A DNA stretch of 64,000 nt from Coffea arabica (lineage: Eukaryota > Streptophyta > Magnoliopsida > Gentianales > Rubiaceae), in assembly GCF_036785885.1 (NCBI RefSeq), contig NC_092320.1:17051557-17115556 (forward strand), read 5' to 3'. The notes beneath the pieces were generated by a model. The model saw only the letters and a program-made list of their open reading frames with translations. It had not been told where the DNA came from and searched no databases. Every line of letters begins with the position of its first letter. Within the stretch, counting starts at the first letter, position 1. Positions 1 through 15,000 of the stretch are shown here, in pieces. The translations under genes were made by a program, and so were the position numbers.

Positions 1-3000
1 GCTGATGCTACAACGAGGGAAATAAAAGCTGTTGACTCTGGTTAGGCTTTTAATTTTCCGCTTCTTGGTTTATATCTAGTCAATAAGATAATTGCTGAAT
101 TACTCCTCACACTCTCTTGTAGAGCACCAGAAGAATTTACTATCTGATGTTTGGAGAATGAGCCAGGTGAATTATTCCTCATCCTACATCTAGAGGGGAT
201 GTTGCTTTGACATTGCAACTGTTTGTAGTGTTAGTATTCCAATTAGAGTGCCATCATTACTACTTTTTGAAGTCTATCATGAGATGGTAGTTTTCCTTTT
301 CTCTGCCCCTGGATATTACTGGTTATCTACTGGTATGATACATGTTGGGCATGACTGACTGTTCACTTGATAGGAATGGATGCATGGTAGGTATATGCTA
401 GATATACTTGGTAAATCCCTTTCTTTTTTGTGTCTTTCATTGCTATTAATCCAGTGCCTATACATCTTGGCCACTTAATTTCAATTTCCTGGGATGTGAA
501 TAACTGCAACATTCATTTGAATTAGTTGCTAATTTGCTTATGAGCTCGAGCTCAAGGACGTCAAGAGCCATGGTATCATGTGGTCTTGGTTGTTCATGTA
601 TGCGCCTTGTCTGTTTTTCTCCTACCCTATAAACAGCCAATTGACATCTCTATCTAGTTTGAGCAATGAAACTTGTGAAATACCATGACTTTCTCCTCTT
701 TAAAGGACCTTCATTAGTTTCTTGAAATTGGACTATTTTCCAATTTTTTAATTGGTGATGAAGATCTGCTTCCCCAGGGAAAAAAAAAGGGCTGTTCTTA
801 GTCTTTTGTGCTATGTAAAGTGAAGTGGTTCCAATCAAGTCAAAAATGGCATGGTTCTCCACCACTATAGGCTTCAGCCTGTGCTAGGCTATCGGTTATA
901 AAAAATGACTGGACTCTAGCCTCGTTTTGGCACATGAAAAACTCCTCCAGTTCTATATCACTCTTACTTTCCATAAGGCTGCCTGTTGAGATGTTCATTT
1001 GAGTTGTTACATTAACAGCAACATCTTAATAGAGGTAGTGTAGAATACGTTGGTTGAAGTGGATAAGTGGCAAGACTGCAAGTGATTTGCTAAGTCTCTC
1101 ATTCAAACATGAAGTTTGCACCAAGAAAGACCAAATATGAGTTGTTTTTAAGTTCTTTCGAGCAATGATATCGCAAACCTATTGAATTGTTTTTATTCCA
1201 TTTAATTATTTGGATATCCCTTTTATGTAGCTTGGGAAATAATTCAAATGTTTTTCCTTCTTAAAATATCACTGTGCAGCTCCAGAAACATCTGAGTTCA
1301 AAAGATCATCCATACAATAAATTCAGCACAGGTATGGAACATGATTAGGGGTTCAAGTGATTAATTACTAAATGACCTTGTTTCACGTATTTAGAAACAC
1401 CAAATTGAGTATGTTTATTGTGTGATGCATGAGTTTATATGCTTGGGCCAGAGGCTTTGGGAGACAAGTATGTTCTTCTTTTTCTTGTTATGACTGTTCT
1501 GAACTCATGTATGAATAGCATGGCTTGTACCTCTTTTGCCTTACCCATATTATGAAGGGGAATTTGCATCTAGAGGAAGATAATATCTGTCCTTCCTTGT
1601 ACGTTTTTTGTCTATTTTGCAAATCAGTGAGGTATGGCTTATGCGTGCTTATCTAGTCTTGATGTCTGCTTTAAAACTAGGTGTTTATAGTGAAGCTTTA
1701 CTCTTTGATGTCATGTCCTGTAAGGAAGTGCATCTTTGCCAGCTGGTGTCTTCTGTTTATGTTATCCTGAATAAATGATTGGGTACATGTGAATTTATTG
1801 GCTATATAGCTTTAGGAAGTAAATCAGTGCTAAGAATAACACAATTCTTCATTTGGTTCTGTAAAAAACTTTGACAAGATTCTCCTTCATTGGCTCTTTC
1901 ATTTGTGCTCTATTCTGACATTCTGTTAAGCTTTTGCACATTCTTTTCAAATATCTTCTTCTTACATGAAGCTTACGCTGCTCTATACAAAGATATTGCT
2001 TAAACGTGAGAGTATATTTTGGTCCTTTTCCTCTAGGTAATGTTGTTAGCTGACTAATTGAACTCTCTGGTTTTGCTTATGGCACTAAATTCTTGAATTT
2101 TACTTTAATTATATTGTTAAAAGTTTAACGATTGCATGTTCTATCATTCTTTACTCTCTTCCTACTGTGATTTATACTCAGGATTTATTCGACTTATATG
2201 CTGAGATTACTCTTGGATGGCTGTTTAGCAAAACCCATATTACATAGGTTGTATTGTTATATCGTAGAGAGAATTGACACAAATGTGCCTTCTGGTGTAA
2301 GTAACTTTACTTTTCTGAATGGTGGAGAGATTAGCAAAAGCAGCATGTCCAGATTCAAGGACTGCAGACTCGATGCCATAGATGGGTTCATGTTTGATAT
2401 GGTTATGCTTCCAGTCTTTCTTGTGAATTGTGGCTTCAAATGTTGGCATCTATTTGATTTTTCTACATATTCTCTTGCTGGATAACTTCCTACGGACTAC
2501 ATTATAGTTCTTTTGCAGCTTTAGCAGGCAGTGTTGGTGTCAAATTCTTTATTTATGCCCCTTAAATATTGCTGATTGTTTTAATTTGGCAGCTTTTCAG
2601 TTTTGTCCTTTCTTATGGAGCTTTGCTTATGAACTCAACGAACTTGTTTTGTTGCGATTAGTATTTCAGGGAAAACTTATGCTTTCTATAAATATGTATC
2701 TGTTTTTCAATGAGGATGATCTTTATACATCTTGCATTGTGCTTTTGTCCTAGACATTGTACTTAATCTTGCTGCGCAAATCCTTCATTTTCGTTTTAAT
2801 TCTCCAAGTTTTACATGACCTTTTTTTAGTGCTTACTATGCTTGAATACACTGATAAATCATTGCATGAATAGGGAGCTGGGAGACATTGGAGGTGCGGC
2901 CAAAAGCAAGGGGGGTGGATACCAGGCAGGAACTTTTAAAATTTTACAAAGAGAATTATTCAGCCAACCTCATGCATTTGGTTGTTTATGCAAAGGGTAG

Positions 3001-6000
3001 AGAATTACTTGCATGTTTTTGTTACTAAAACACTTCACTATCAGCTGAATTGAACTTTATTCATGTGAATATGTTCAGATGGCCTTGATAAAGCTCAATC
3101 CATGGTTGAAAACAAGTTTCAGGAAATTCGAAATATCAATATCAGTTCTCCCTGTTTTGCTGGTCAGCCTTGCACCTCAGAACATCTTCAGGTACTTGAA
3201 CAAATTAAGCAATTCTATCATGATTTTTGAGTCTAGAAGCAAAGAATGACTGATTGCCAATTGGATTGCATGAATGTTGGATGTTCCTTTCATTCTGTTA
3301 AGTTTCAATGGATAATGTGATAGCATATTATGATAAAAGAACTTCTTCACAGGAATATATATAATTATTTGGTCCTTGTATCACACTTATTTTCAAAAGG
3401 ATATGTCTAGCTCAATGAGCTTGATCCTTTTTGAGGCTTTATCTATCAAAGCTGTGCATTAACAATTTATTTTATCATAGAAATAGCTATCATTTTCAAT
3501 GCAGGTTAACATTTTATATAAAAATATTTCTTAATGTTCATACTTATACTTGTTGGAGCTGCATTTTTGGAGATTCTCAAGCCATTTCATTTTTCTTGCT
3601 TTGGCACATCCCCTGCTATATTAAAAGACAGGGTTTGTTTGGATAGGAAGTTATTTGAAATAATTACTGTAGCATTTTTTGTGATTTGATGTATGTGAGA
3701 TAAAAAGGTGGTTGGAAATTGTGTGTACGATGCAAGCAAAACAAAATCTGAAATTGTTATATGAAAATCTTGCAATCCAAACAAACCCAGTACTCTACCA
3801 TAATTTTGGTTAGTTGCGAGACCAAAATTTGACCTTGGGTCTAGCTTGCTAGATAACTCCTCTTTTAGGTTAGAGCATTGGAAGAGTCCAGCCAGGTTAT
3901 TGTGATTGATAGTGATGGTTTTAGAGTTTGACCAAAATTAGAACTGATACTACTGACCAAACTTCTACACTTACAATGTTCCTGAATTACATAGACTCAC
4001 TCGCAGCTAAAAAAAGCTTATCAAAACCAGTGATAAATTGAAGGTGTGCCATGAGGCAAGGCAATGCAGTGAAAATTTTTAGGAGCATGGAGGAGGTGGC
4101 ATAAGTGTCATGAGAACAACATTGGGCAAATCCCAAGTGTTGACTCAGCACTTGGGCATAAAGGTGGACTCTCTTGGGCAAGAAAAAAGGTAAAGCTATT
4201 CGTGGGTCACTGGAGAGAAGAGGAGGAGGGGCTCACCCTTTATGTGCAATGAGAATTGCATTACATAATGCCTCCACCTTTTAAAACATCATTTGATACT
4301 AAAGCCCTGTTCTCGTATGCTTTAGATTTTGCAATACCTGATTATGGAAAGTGATCATAAAGAACAATCAGCATCGGCAAAAGCTACTATTTGCTTAATT
4401 ATAGGTTTTAGCGTTTTATCTATTAAAAATCTATAATCTAAATATGAAAGCAAACGAGAACATCATTAAAATTGATTATCCAAATCAGAATCTATAATCA
4501 CCTAAAATAATCGATTGAGAACAAGCTCTAAATACTTGGTTATGGGGGTAGGATTCGGATGATACATAGCTATCTCAGATGCAAGAAGAATCAGAATGTG
4601 GCCTGGAAAAGAAAAGCATAAAAAATGTTAAAAGAACTAATGTTTTATACATATGACAACACAGGATCTTTTTTCAGCTACAAGACTCAACACAGGATCT
4701 TTTTTCAGCTACAAGACTCTTACTGCCTTGGGACAATTCTGAGGCTGTAAAGTCTTCAAAGATTTTATGGCAGGGATTGAGATTGTGAACTTGTGGAGAA
4801 TTAGCTTAAGATAATTCGCTTCTTTTGCACAGTATAATTGGTTTCTTTCTAATGCATTGATCCATGGTAAACTCTAGCTTTTCAATGTTCTTTGATGTAG
4901 TGGATCACCAATTTCGCTTCTTTTGCACAGTATAATTGGTTTCTTTCTAATGCATTGATCCATGGTAAACTCTAGCTTTTCAATGTTCTTTGATGTAGTG
5001 GATCACCAATTTCTCTTCAGTGTCTATCTTATTAACTTCTATTCAGGAACAATAAAAGGCTTTGTTTTATTCTGGTACTGGTTTTCTGTTTGGTTGTCTT
5101 GTCAAGTCCTTTGTTGTTAACTTAAAATTATAGAGAATCATGGCTAAATCTAATTTGATGAAATTTGTGTGGCTAGTTTATTTAAGAGCTTTACACCACA
5201 TCTATTGGGTTTTTTTGGAGTCAAGTAAAATCCCCTTCAATGATCTGTGTTTTTACCCAACCAAGAATCAGAGATTGAAATTTAAAAGTTGATTACCTAG
5301 GCAATGATGGGAACTGGATGCAACATCAATAACAACTTTAACTAATCCTTTTGGCTTCTATAATTTTCATTCAATTTGTGAAAGTATGTGAGTTCCTTTT
5401 TCTTTTTTCTCATTATTGAGGTTGTTACTCTGTTCTTTGCTTGTGTTCCTTTATTCAGATTCTTGTCAAAGCTGTTCCAATAAAACAAGGTCACAAGTTG
5501 AGAATAATATGGCCAATAACTCCTGGCATACGCCATTATAAGGATGGACCAAGCAGGTACCTGGGTCACTTGATTGGACATGAAGGAGAAGGATCTTTAT
5601 TTTATATTTTGAAAAAATTGGGTGGGTTCTCGAACAGCACTAGAAAATTTTGACTATTTCTCGACCATAACCTCCCCTTCCTTTCTCCTGCCCCTTGTAA
5701 CTTAAGAGTAAACTTGTATTTCTTACCTTTTCATTATGTGATATTCAACCCAACCTGGAGCGCTATCAAACTCTTCAAGCAGATATCAGAATATCGACTT
5801 AGTTTTTAGTTACTTGTGTACAATGTGTAAACTGTCTGAATCCTTTACTTGAATACCATGATTGATTTATTTAACGCTTTGCATGACATGAGATTAAACT
5901 TATTGTTTTGGTCCAATCATGCCTAATGAGTTTGTAAAATTAATTTTTTTCAAGCAAAAAAGGAAATTGGCAGTATACTTTTTAGTTTTCAAAAAAAAAA

Positions 6001-9000
6001 AAAAGAATTTTTCAAATTGAAACTTCTGGAGTTACTATCAATTTCTGACTTTGGCTGATGCTGTAAGTTTCTATACTAATTTTTTCCTGTTATTTGGTTT
6101 TTCTGAGTGTCAGAGAGCACATGCTATTCCATTTTCTTCTCCTTTTCACAGAAGGTATTTTGATTCAGAAACAACTTTTGCAGGTTGGGCAACAAGTTTG
6201 TCTGCCGGTGAACCAGATTGGACATATGAATTCTCATTCTTCAAAGTAGTTATTGATCTGACAGATGCTGGCCACGGTTAGTATTTTCTCTTTTCCTTCT
6301 TTTTGAGGGTCGGGGGGTGGGGGGAGGAATTTTTCCAATTATTCTAGTGGACTTCTTGTTCTGTTGGGTTTGAATTCAGGTGATAGAAGTTTTTACTTTT
6401 CAAAGAATAGTCATTAGAAATTCATCTCTTTCTTCCATTACCTGAAACTTTAGGTCTTATTCCATGCTATATTCAACTCTTGATATAACTGCAGAGCATT
6501 CTGAGGATATTGTGGCACTACTATTCAGATATATTCAACTTCTGCAAATATCTGGTGCCTGCAAATGGATATTTGATGAGGTAACCTCCTGCTTTACAAG
6601 TTGGCAGTCTATGTACTCTGAGCGGCTAGCCAAATGTACAAGAAAATCTGAATTCCCACAAATAACTGCTTTATGTCTCGCTCAGATACCAATATGGACA
6701 CAATTTTTAAAAAATAGAATAGACCCATAAAATGGCATGCTACCCATGAGGATCTCGGAAATCTACTTCTAAGTTGAAGAGAATTGTCAAGATCCTTCTA
6801 AATGCACGTACTATATAAAGAGGACGCCATTTAAGCCAGACTCCCAATTTGAGGCACTGCCATGGTAATGGCTCTAACTAGTAAACTGGGATGGGTTTTG
6901 GCTTTATTGATCATGGACTGTTGAGTACATCTTAAGCTTTCCCACTTCAAAGAAAATTTTGTTTTCAAGTTAGTGGTCAGCTTTACACTTGTCCCATTTT
7001 ATGTTTCTCGTTGGACAAATGATCCTAATGGCACGAGCAACTTGATGCAATTTTAAATTGGAGGATTACTTTAGGTATCTTTGTTGTTGCATGTCTGAAC
7101 TTTTCTTCCAAAGAAAAGTTTTTGTTGTCTAATTTATACACTACAACTTTTAGGCGTTGGTCTATAGTTTTGGGCTCCATTACGAATTATCTTAATGGAT
7201 AGCCCCAGAATTTGTGGCGCGCATCACATACTATGTTCGTTTATGTTCTCAGACATTTAGCTGGGAATATTTTCTTAGGGAGAAGTTCATTGAAAGTTTT
7301 TTGTTATTTTTCTTAAACTGGTTGATCAAGTTGGTTTTGCTTTTGCTTTTTAATTTTGTTTTTTATATATAACATGGCCAATGTTTTTACATTACTGTTG
7401 ATTGAGATAGCAGATCACAGAAGGAAGCTCCTAATTAACTTATCCAGAAGAACTTTTTTTCTTCTTGAAGTTTATTGACTGTGTGGCAACCTGAAGATGC
7501 ATGAGTTTTGCCATTTTACTACCTATTTTTCACTTTTACGAATTATATCATTATTGTCCCTGTTATTGTTGGTGATGTCACTCTCTGAATCTTATTGTTT
7601 GATAAAAAATGGAATTCTTGCGCTGAGACATAGCTATAAAGGCATTTTGGAGCACTAATAATCTGTTTCTCTCCTTTTTATTGAAGATTTCAGCTATTTC
7701 CGAGACTGCATTCCACTATAAAGATAAAATTCGTCCTGTGGATTATGTCGTTCATGTTGCAATGAATATGCAGGTAATTATAATGATCTATGGTGCTTGT
7801 GCCTTTCTTGGTTATTTTTTGCTGTACAATTGATTGATTATTCTGAATGCACAATTGAAGTTTTGGTATGGATTGTTCTGGACCTTGAAATATGAGATGT
7901 ATTGGCAGTTTTTCAGATGTTTAGCAAGTGTACTGTTTAATTTTTCTTCATGGGATAGCATTTTGCGCATGCAGCTAGTGTAACTTTTTGATGTGCTGAT
8001 TTTCCTTCACAGAAAATTTAACACCAAATTGGAATCAATTTCAATCTCTCACCTTAGATGCTTCTTGTTTAAGAGCTTGGAATTTCTGGGTATTATGGAA
8101 TGATATTATAGAATTAATGTTGTAAAGCAATTTCTTAGTAGCTGCTAATTCTGTACTTTGATGGGTATACAATGAGAAGCCAGATTGTGTTGATAAAAAG
8201 AAATTTCTTCTGCATAGGTGATGAATGAAGTTTCTTAGTAGTAGGAACTGATGTTTACTTAAAATTGGCTTTCAGCTGAATAGTGGCTAGTAGTCTTGAT
8301 GGTTCTTTTTGAATATAAGTATAGATCCTTGGTACTACCTTCACTCAATTACATGTTGTCTTTAGTTGCTTCTAGAGTTGAGATGGAAAAGGGACATTCT
8401 TGGCTAATAAGTTCTTCCATCTACCCTGACTGATGTTTACTTTTATTTCCAATTGTGTTGGTGAGTTTCTTTTCAGTTGTATCCTCCAGAAGATTGGCTG
8501 GTGGGATCATCTCTGCCTTCAAATTTTAGCCAAGGCATCATCCAGTCAATGTTAGATGAACTGACTCCATGTAATGTCAGGTGGGTGATTGCTGCTTCAT
8601 GATATACTTCCAGAAAAGGCACGTTGGTCTCTGCATTTAGGCAAAATTAGTTTATGTTTAAGCCATATTCATGAATTTTAATTTTAAATTGTTAAAGTAA
8701 GATTATGAATCTCTTAGTTGGATAGTTATTTTGTTTGTAGCCATATTTATGATTGGTTTCTTTGACACTGGGACCGATAGCTTAAATATAAGAGTCAAGT
8801 TAAAAGAAAAATTGAAAAAGAAAGAAAAAAGAAAAGAGTTGAAAAGGGAGGGACACAACATTCCAAATCGTGCTCCTTCTCTGTATGCAGTATATAATAT
8901 TTGATTCAGGTTAAGTGATTCTCCAGATCTATTCACGTTGTCGGCTTACTCTTAAAGTTTTGTTATTTAAGGAGGCCTTGCGTGGGCAAAAAGACCCTTT

Positions 9001-12000
9001 TTTGGCAAAGAATTATACTGCAGAGCCCCTCTACCCATTCAAAAAATCTTAGTAGAGAGACTCGTTAGGTGAGAGACAGCTTGTGGTGTTCCCCCTTTGG
9101 ACTTTTTAGAGAGGTATAGAACTGTTTTATTCCCTACAGGGTGACATAAATAGGCAGGGGCATTTTACCTGCTTTTGTTGCACGGTGGCTGATGCAAGAA
9201 TGAGCTTGAGGCTACATGTTCATGTTTGTCTGCTGCCTTTTACATGTTGAGCACATAGGGTTCCATCACTTGCTTTTAGGGCTTAGTGACTATTCAGATT
9301 TGCATTTGTGTTCTCTCTTACTTCATATCTCATGGTTTCTCAAGTGCTTCTGTTTGGTCCGTGTAATCCATGTAATATCCAATGATTAAAGTTGGTAAAT
9401 TTGAAAACTATGGGAAAACCTGTGCTGTCTAAAGTTATATTCTCCAATTATTAGGTATGATGATGGTTGTATTTTTTTCTCTCAACATAACATGGAAATA
9501 GAAGCTTGAGACTTCTGTTCTTTTCATCAGAGTTAGCTTATACAGGTGGCTATAGGTAGAGTGAATAAACACCAAATTGTCAAAGCTACCCAATTTGAGG
9601 GCTACACTGTCAGAAGTACTAGCTCTACTGATACACAAGGTAACTTTGTGCACGTTTTTCTTAGAAGTTGCCAAAGAGACCCTAAGCTGCTGAAGCTTAA
9701 CCTGGATCATCTTCTAACATAACACAAATAAAATGCAAATTGCAACCATAACTTATTGCAAGTATGGTGATCAAATTAAATCATAGAGAAATTTGTAATA
9801 TAGAGAATTAGATTTCAAAAACTATTACTGTTTAGCAAGTCCATGACAATTAAGATGACAGAGAAATACTTATACAGGTCCACAATATCATACTACTTCC
9901 GAAGTTCAAGATATTTTATTGACAAGTGTTTCATGGTTTAGCAAGAGGTCAATCACCATTCTCTGGGACCAGTATTTCGACCATAAGGTGTCTTTTGAAA
10001 ATCCCTTGTCATAGTACCTTAAGATTGACTATGATGTCACAAACCTATTCTAGAAGATCAGTTTGATCTCTGATTATTATTTTTCTAAATCTTATGGTCT
10101 CGGTATGTTGAGTTAAACTATAAACACCTGTTGGTATAATGGTGAATGCTGCATTATCCGTCTATCTTTAAATATCTGTATATTTCCACTAAAATTAGAC
10201 CTATATTTGACAGGGTTTTTTGGGAGTCAACAAATTTTGAGGGGCATACAGACATGATTGAGCCTTGGTATGGAACTGCATTTTCTGTTGAAAAGTTGAC
10301 TAGTTCTATGATTCAGGTTTGTCTGCTGGCTATCTTTTATTAGAGATAACTTCACTTTCCATTTTATTTTTTGCTGTTGGAACTTGTACAATTTTCTCAT
10401 AGGATTGTAAAAATACCTGTATTATTGCAGCAATGGATGGAAAAGGCTCCTAATGAACATCTACATCTACCTTCCCCCAATTTATTCATTCCAACTGATC
10501 TATCTCTAAAGGAAGTGTCAGACAAGGTATTAAAGTTAACATCTTAATTGATTAGATTTTGAGTCATTGAACTTAACGAATTGCTTTAAGTTTTGGAACA
10601 GGCAGAATTTCCTGTACTTTTGAGGAAATCACCATATTCAAGGTTGTGGTACAAGCATGATACAGTTTTTCTGACTCCAAAGGCATATGTTAAGATAGAT
10701 TTCAGCTGCCCGTGCTCTGGGAATTCTCCTGAATCAGTAGTTCTCGCTGACATTTTCACACGTCTATTAATGGACTACTTGAATGAATATGGTATGTTGC
10801 ACAATCTTGATGTTGAAAGATGAGCTCCAAGTTTGCTATGTAAAAGTCATTGTTCGCTTTGAACAGCTTCACCCTTTATTGTCTGGCAAATGTCTATGTT
10901 TATTTGTTCTCATTAGTCTATACCTGTTTGTACATGTCTTGTGATGTTTGTTATCTCATATTGCACTGGTGCCTGCACATGTGCTTAATTTAGAAGAAAA
11001 TCTTATGTTAATTTGCAATTTTCAGCCTATGATGCACAAGTTGCGGGCCTTTATTATGCGGTCAGTAATACAGACAATGGTTTTCAGGTGCTTGTTATGC
11101 CTCTCTATCTGTTTTTAAGGTTTTTGATCGCTTTGTTGGTTTGAAGAAGTTAATTTGCACTTTGTCCTCCCTCTCTTATATGAGTTTCAATTGATTTCAG
11201 AATTTGAATCACTCATATGGTAGTTTATTTATTGTGTCTGTTCATTGATTTACTCTATTGATTGTTAATGATATCAAGATTGAAGTTTATTTAAACATTT
11301 GAGGTGCATATGAATTATATGCTTCATTGGTTATTCAATGAAGAAAGGCTTGTCAGCACAGGCAAATGATTATAGTAGATAATAAAAGGGATGCATTAAT
11401 CATGTTACCTGAGCTAGAAAATAATTCTTCCTTCTGACTTCTGATTCATATCATTAGTTGCTTTTTTCCGATAATTTGCATTCTTGAAATATATGAAGTA
11501 TCTTCTTGACCTTTGCTATTGCATTTTGTCACATTTCTGTCAAACTTCCAGATTTGTGTTATTGCTCCATAGTAATTTTTCCCATTCAAGTTGCATATGA
11601 TGTTTTTATTACTCATGATCTTTGACTTCTTATTCATTTGTATCCCTCTTCTTAGGTGACAGTGGTTGGATATAATCACAAATTAAGGGTCCTGCTCGAA
11701 ACTGTTGTTGGAAAAATTGCAAATTTCGAAGTAAAACCTGACAGATTTTCTGTAATTAAGGTCAGAACTAACTTTCTTTCTGTATATACTGTCAACCACT
11801 TATTACAGCTTAACTTTCTATCATTATCTGCTTCTGCATGTTTCTTCTCTGTCTTTCAAAAGCTCAAGTCTTTTCAGTTTATTTTCTCAATACTGTCATT
11901 AAAAAGAGTCGATTTAGCTGTGCTGTATGAAGATTGCTGGTTTTTTGGAGATGATTTAGAATAGTATCATATGCATCATCATTTTGAAAATCATGTTAAC

Positions 12001-15000
12001 TGGTGAACATGAAATTTTTATGCTTGTTGGATTTGGAACCAAGTGGTTCATAAACATTTGCGACAAAAATATTTTTTTCAAAACAAAAGATACGGTTGAT
12101 TGTCTATTAAGTGATAATGATGGGAAAGGAATGTGTTATGCATTGAGAAGTATAGTTTGTATTTCCATTATCCTTTTGTTAGTCAAATAACTTATATCTA
12201 TGTTGACACACACTAGTCTCAATTGTTTATCAAGTCTTGTGAACAGCTAATGCAATATCGGTTACCTTGATCTTCTAGTCATCTAATCATCCTCTAGTAA
12301 ATTTTTCCCTGATCAAAATTATTGTAAAGGTAAAGAAAGCTCTTTTATATCTTTTATTCGAGAAATTCACCAAAACAAAAATGTAAAGGAATGACAAATG
12401 TCAGTATGATACAGGAATAGAACTATATTTTCCTCACTTTAACATGATAAACCACATGCAACAAGTTTAAGTTGATAAAAAATATACCAAAAGAATTAAT
12501 GGCACTTGTTATAGGAATTGAAACATATGCATTCTGATAATAGCAGAATATGCAATCCATACAAAAGAACCTCTATAGCACTGATTTAATGTCAGAGACT
12601 TGTTTCTCAAATTATGGTCATTGGCTAATTGATTTGTTGGTTCTAGGTAGTGGTTGCCAACTTTTATCAGCTAGATTATACATTGCAGAATATCAAGTAT
12701 TGCAGCATTGCTTGTAGATGTGGCCAGTTGCATGTAATCTTGTGGAACTACTGGGGAATTGGCTCTCTTCTCTCTTGTTTTAAATGTTCTCCCTTATGGC
12801 TGAAATTTGGTAGTTGAGTTGTTTAAAATGTTGAAATAAAGTACTGAATGATGTACATACATCAGAAAGAGTGGGAGAATTGACATGAATAAGCAAAACG
12901 TGGTAATAATATAGCTGTAAAACAGCAAATGCTTCTGATGTTTAGCTGGATCTTTCAAACACTTTTATCAGATGTTTTCACCATAACTTCTTTCCTTTAC
13001 TTTCTGATAGGAGATGGTGACAAAAGATTATCAAAATTTCAAGTTCCAACAACCTTATCAGCAGGCTATGTATTACTGCTCATTGATTTTACATGACCAA
13101 GCATTGCCATGGACTGAGCAACTTGAAGTTCTTCCACATCTTCAAGTTGACAACCTTCTTAAATTTTATCCGCAGATGCTATCAAGGACCTTCTTGGAAT
13201 GCTATATTGCAGGTTACTATAGATTGGCTTTTTCTAGATTATTAACTGGCTTTAACTTATGAACCGAACTTTTGTAACTGTCACCTTTTTTCAGGAAATA
13301 TTGAACCAAAGGAAGCAGAATCGATCATACAACACATTGAAGATGTCTTTTACAAGGGTCCCCAGCCTTTATCCCTGGCTTTATTTGCATCTCAGCATTT
13401 GTCTACTAGAGTTGTCAAGCTTGTAAGGGGCTTAAATTACTCCTATAATGCAGAAGGTCTTAATCCAAGTGATGAAAATTCTGCTCTTCTGCATTATATT
13501 CAGGTACATGTCTTGAAAGCCTTAGGAAATAGTAATGAATACCATAATGCCCTCTGAATCTAATAGAATTCTAGATTTGTACAAAGTAACTTATGCATGT
13601 CTGACCAAAAATTGTTTGACTATATTTTGATCCTTTCCATCTGTGTAGGACTGAGAAAAAATATTGCTAAAAGTTTTTGAGTTAGTACAACCTTTCTTCT
13701 GGATGTATGAAAGAACCAAAGCTATCACACCCATATGTAGGAAGTCCAATGCCTCTACTTCTACCACTGAATTTCAAGCGTCAGACAGAATATGTAGATA
13801 GTGGGGTTTCAGATAGTAATTATAGGTATTGAGTACATTTGTCTGAATGTGTACCACTAATTTTACATTTAGTTAATCCTTTTTCCAAAGGAAAATGGTT
13901 TGATTTAAGTTAACAACAACCTGAAATTTATTGAATTTTCTACTTTAAACAAAATGTGTCTCTGAGCATCCTATTTTCTTCTTGTAAATTCTGGATCGAC
14001 AACTCATATTAAGCTGCCTGCTCACTTGGAGTATAAGTGATCTTTCAGAGTTATTTTTTGCTGCTCATGATCATTCCTCTACTTTTAGAGAGATTGTTTC
14101 TATTGTATGCCTGTTTAAGCAGTAAATTTTTTAATCAGTGTTCGTTAGATCCCCGCTTTTGTTCTAGACACAGACGATACATTTACTTATGGGTCAAAAA
14201 AGTTTTATTATTTTGGAAAGATTGTGTATGTTCTTTGGTTATTCCTTGTTGTATGCAAGTCTGTCTTTAGGTCAAAGACATGGTTGTGTGAAAATCCATT
14301 AATTTGTGGAGCAAAGGAAAGGCACCAATTTCCAGTGAAAAGCATACAGGAGTTGCCTTTGCAGATTCACAGACAGTGAGTTAAGAACTAACCTGAAATA
14401 TCTTCTGCTGGTGCATTTTTAAGCCAAAAGCTCTTGAAGGAAAATAAAAGGCCTTTGGCAATCAGAACTAAGTTTTTGGTGTCTTGTCAAGCTCGGCAAT
14501 CAGCTTCTGTAATAGTATATAAATCTTGTAAAATCCAATTTCTTCCCCTATTCAAGATATGCTTTTTGCCTTTTTACGTGTCCTTTCAGGACTTATGTAG
14601 GTTGACCCATTTTTATATGTCTTGCTAAAGTTCTAATGCAAGAAGTTCTTGAAAGTGCAGGTGCATCAGGATGATTTCAAGTTGAATGTTAAACTTCAGC
14701 TGTTTTGTTTGATAGCCAAGCAACCAGCTTTCCACCAGCTTAGATCAGTCGAGCAGCTTGGTTACATCACTGTACTTATGCAAAGGTATGCAACATGTTG
14801 CATGGAGGAGGATATTCAGATCATATATTCTGTACTATTTAATATTTTTTCCATAACAGGGATGATTTTGGAGTTCGAGGAGTACAATTTATCATCCAAT
14901 CTACAGTAAAGGTATTCATAGACTTATCTTATTTTGTTCAACAATGTTTAAGCCCTTTTTCATTTTTATGGATATTGATATATTTATTACTCACAACAAA

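Noticed and set aside
10146..10343. Longer open frames overlapping peptidase exons and introns (also 14037-14270, 43579-43961, 50863-51225)
   Set aside because: They run through splice sites or lie inside introns without recognisable content; the family alignment defines shorter exons.
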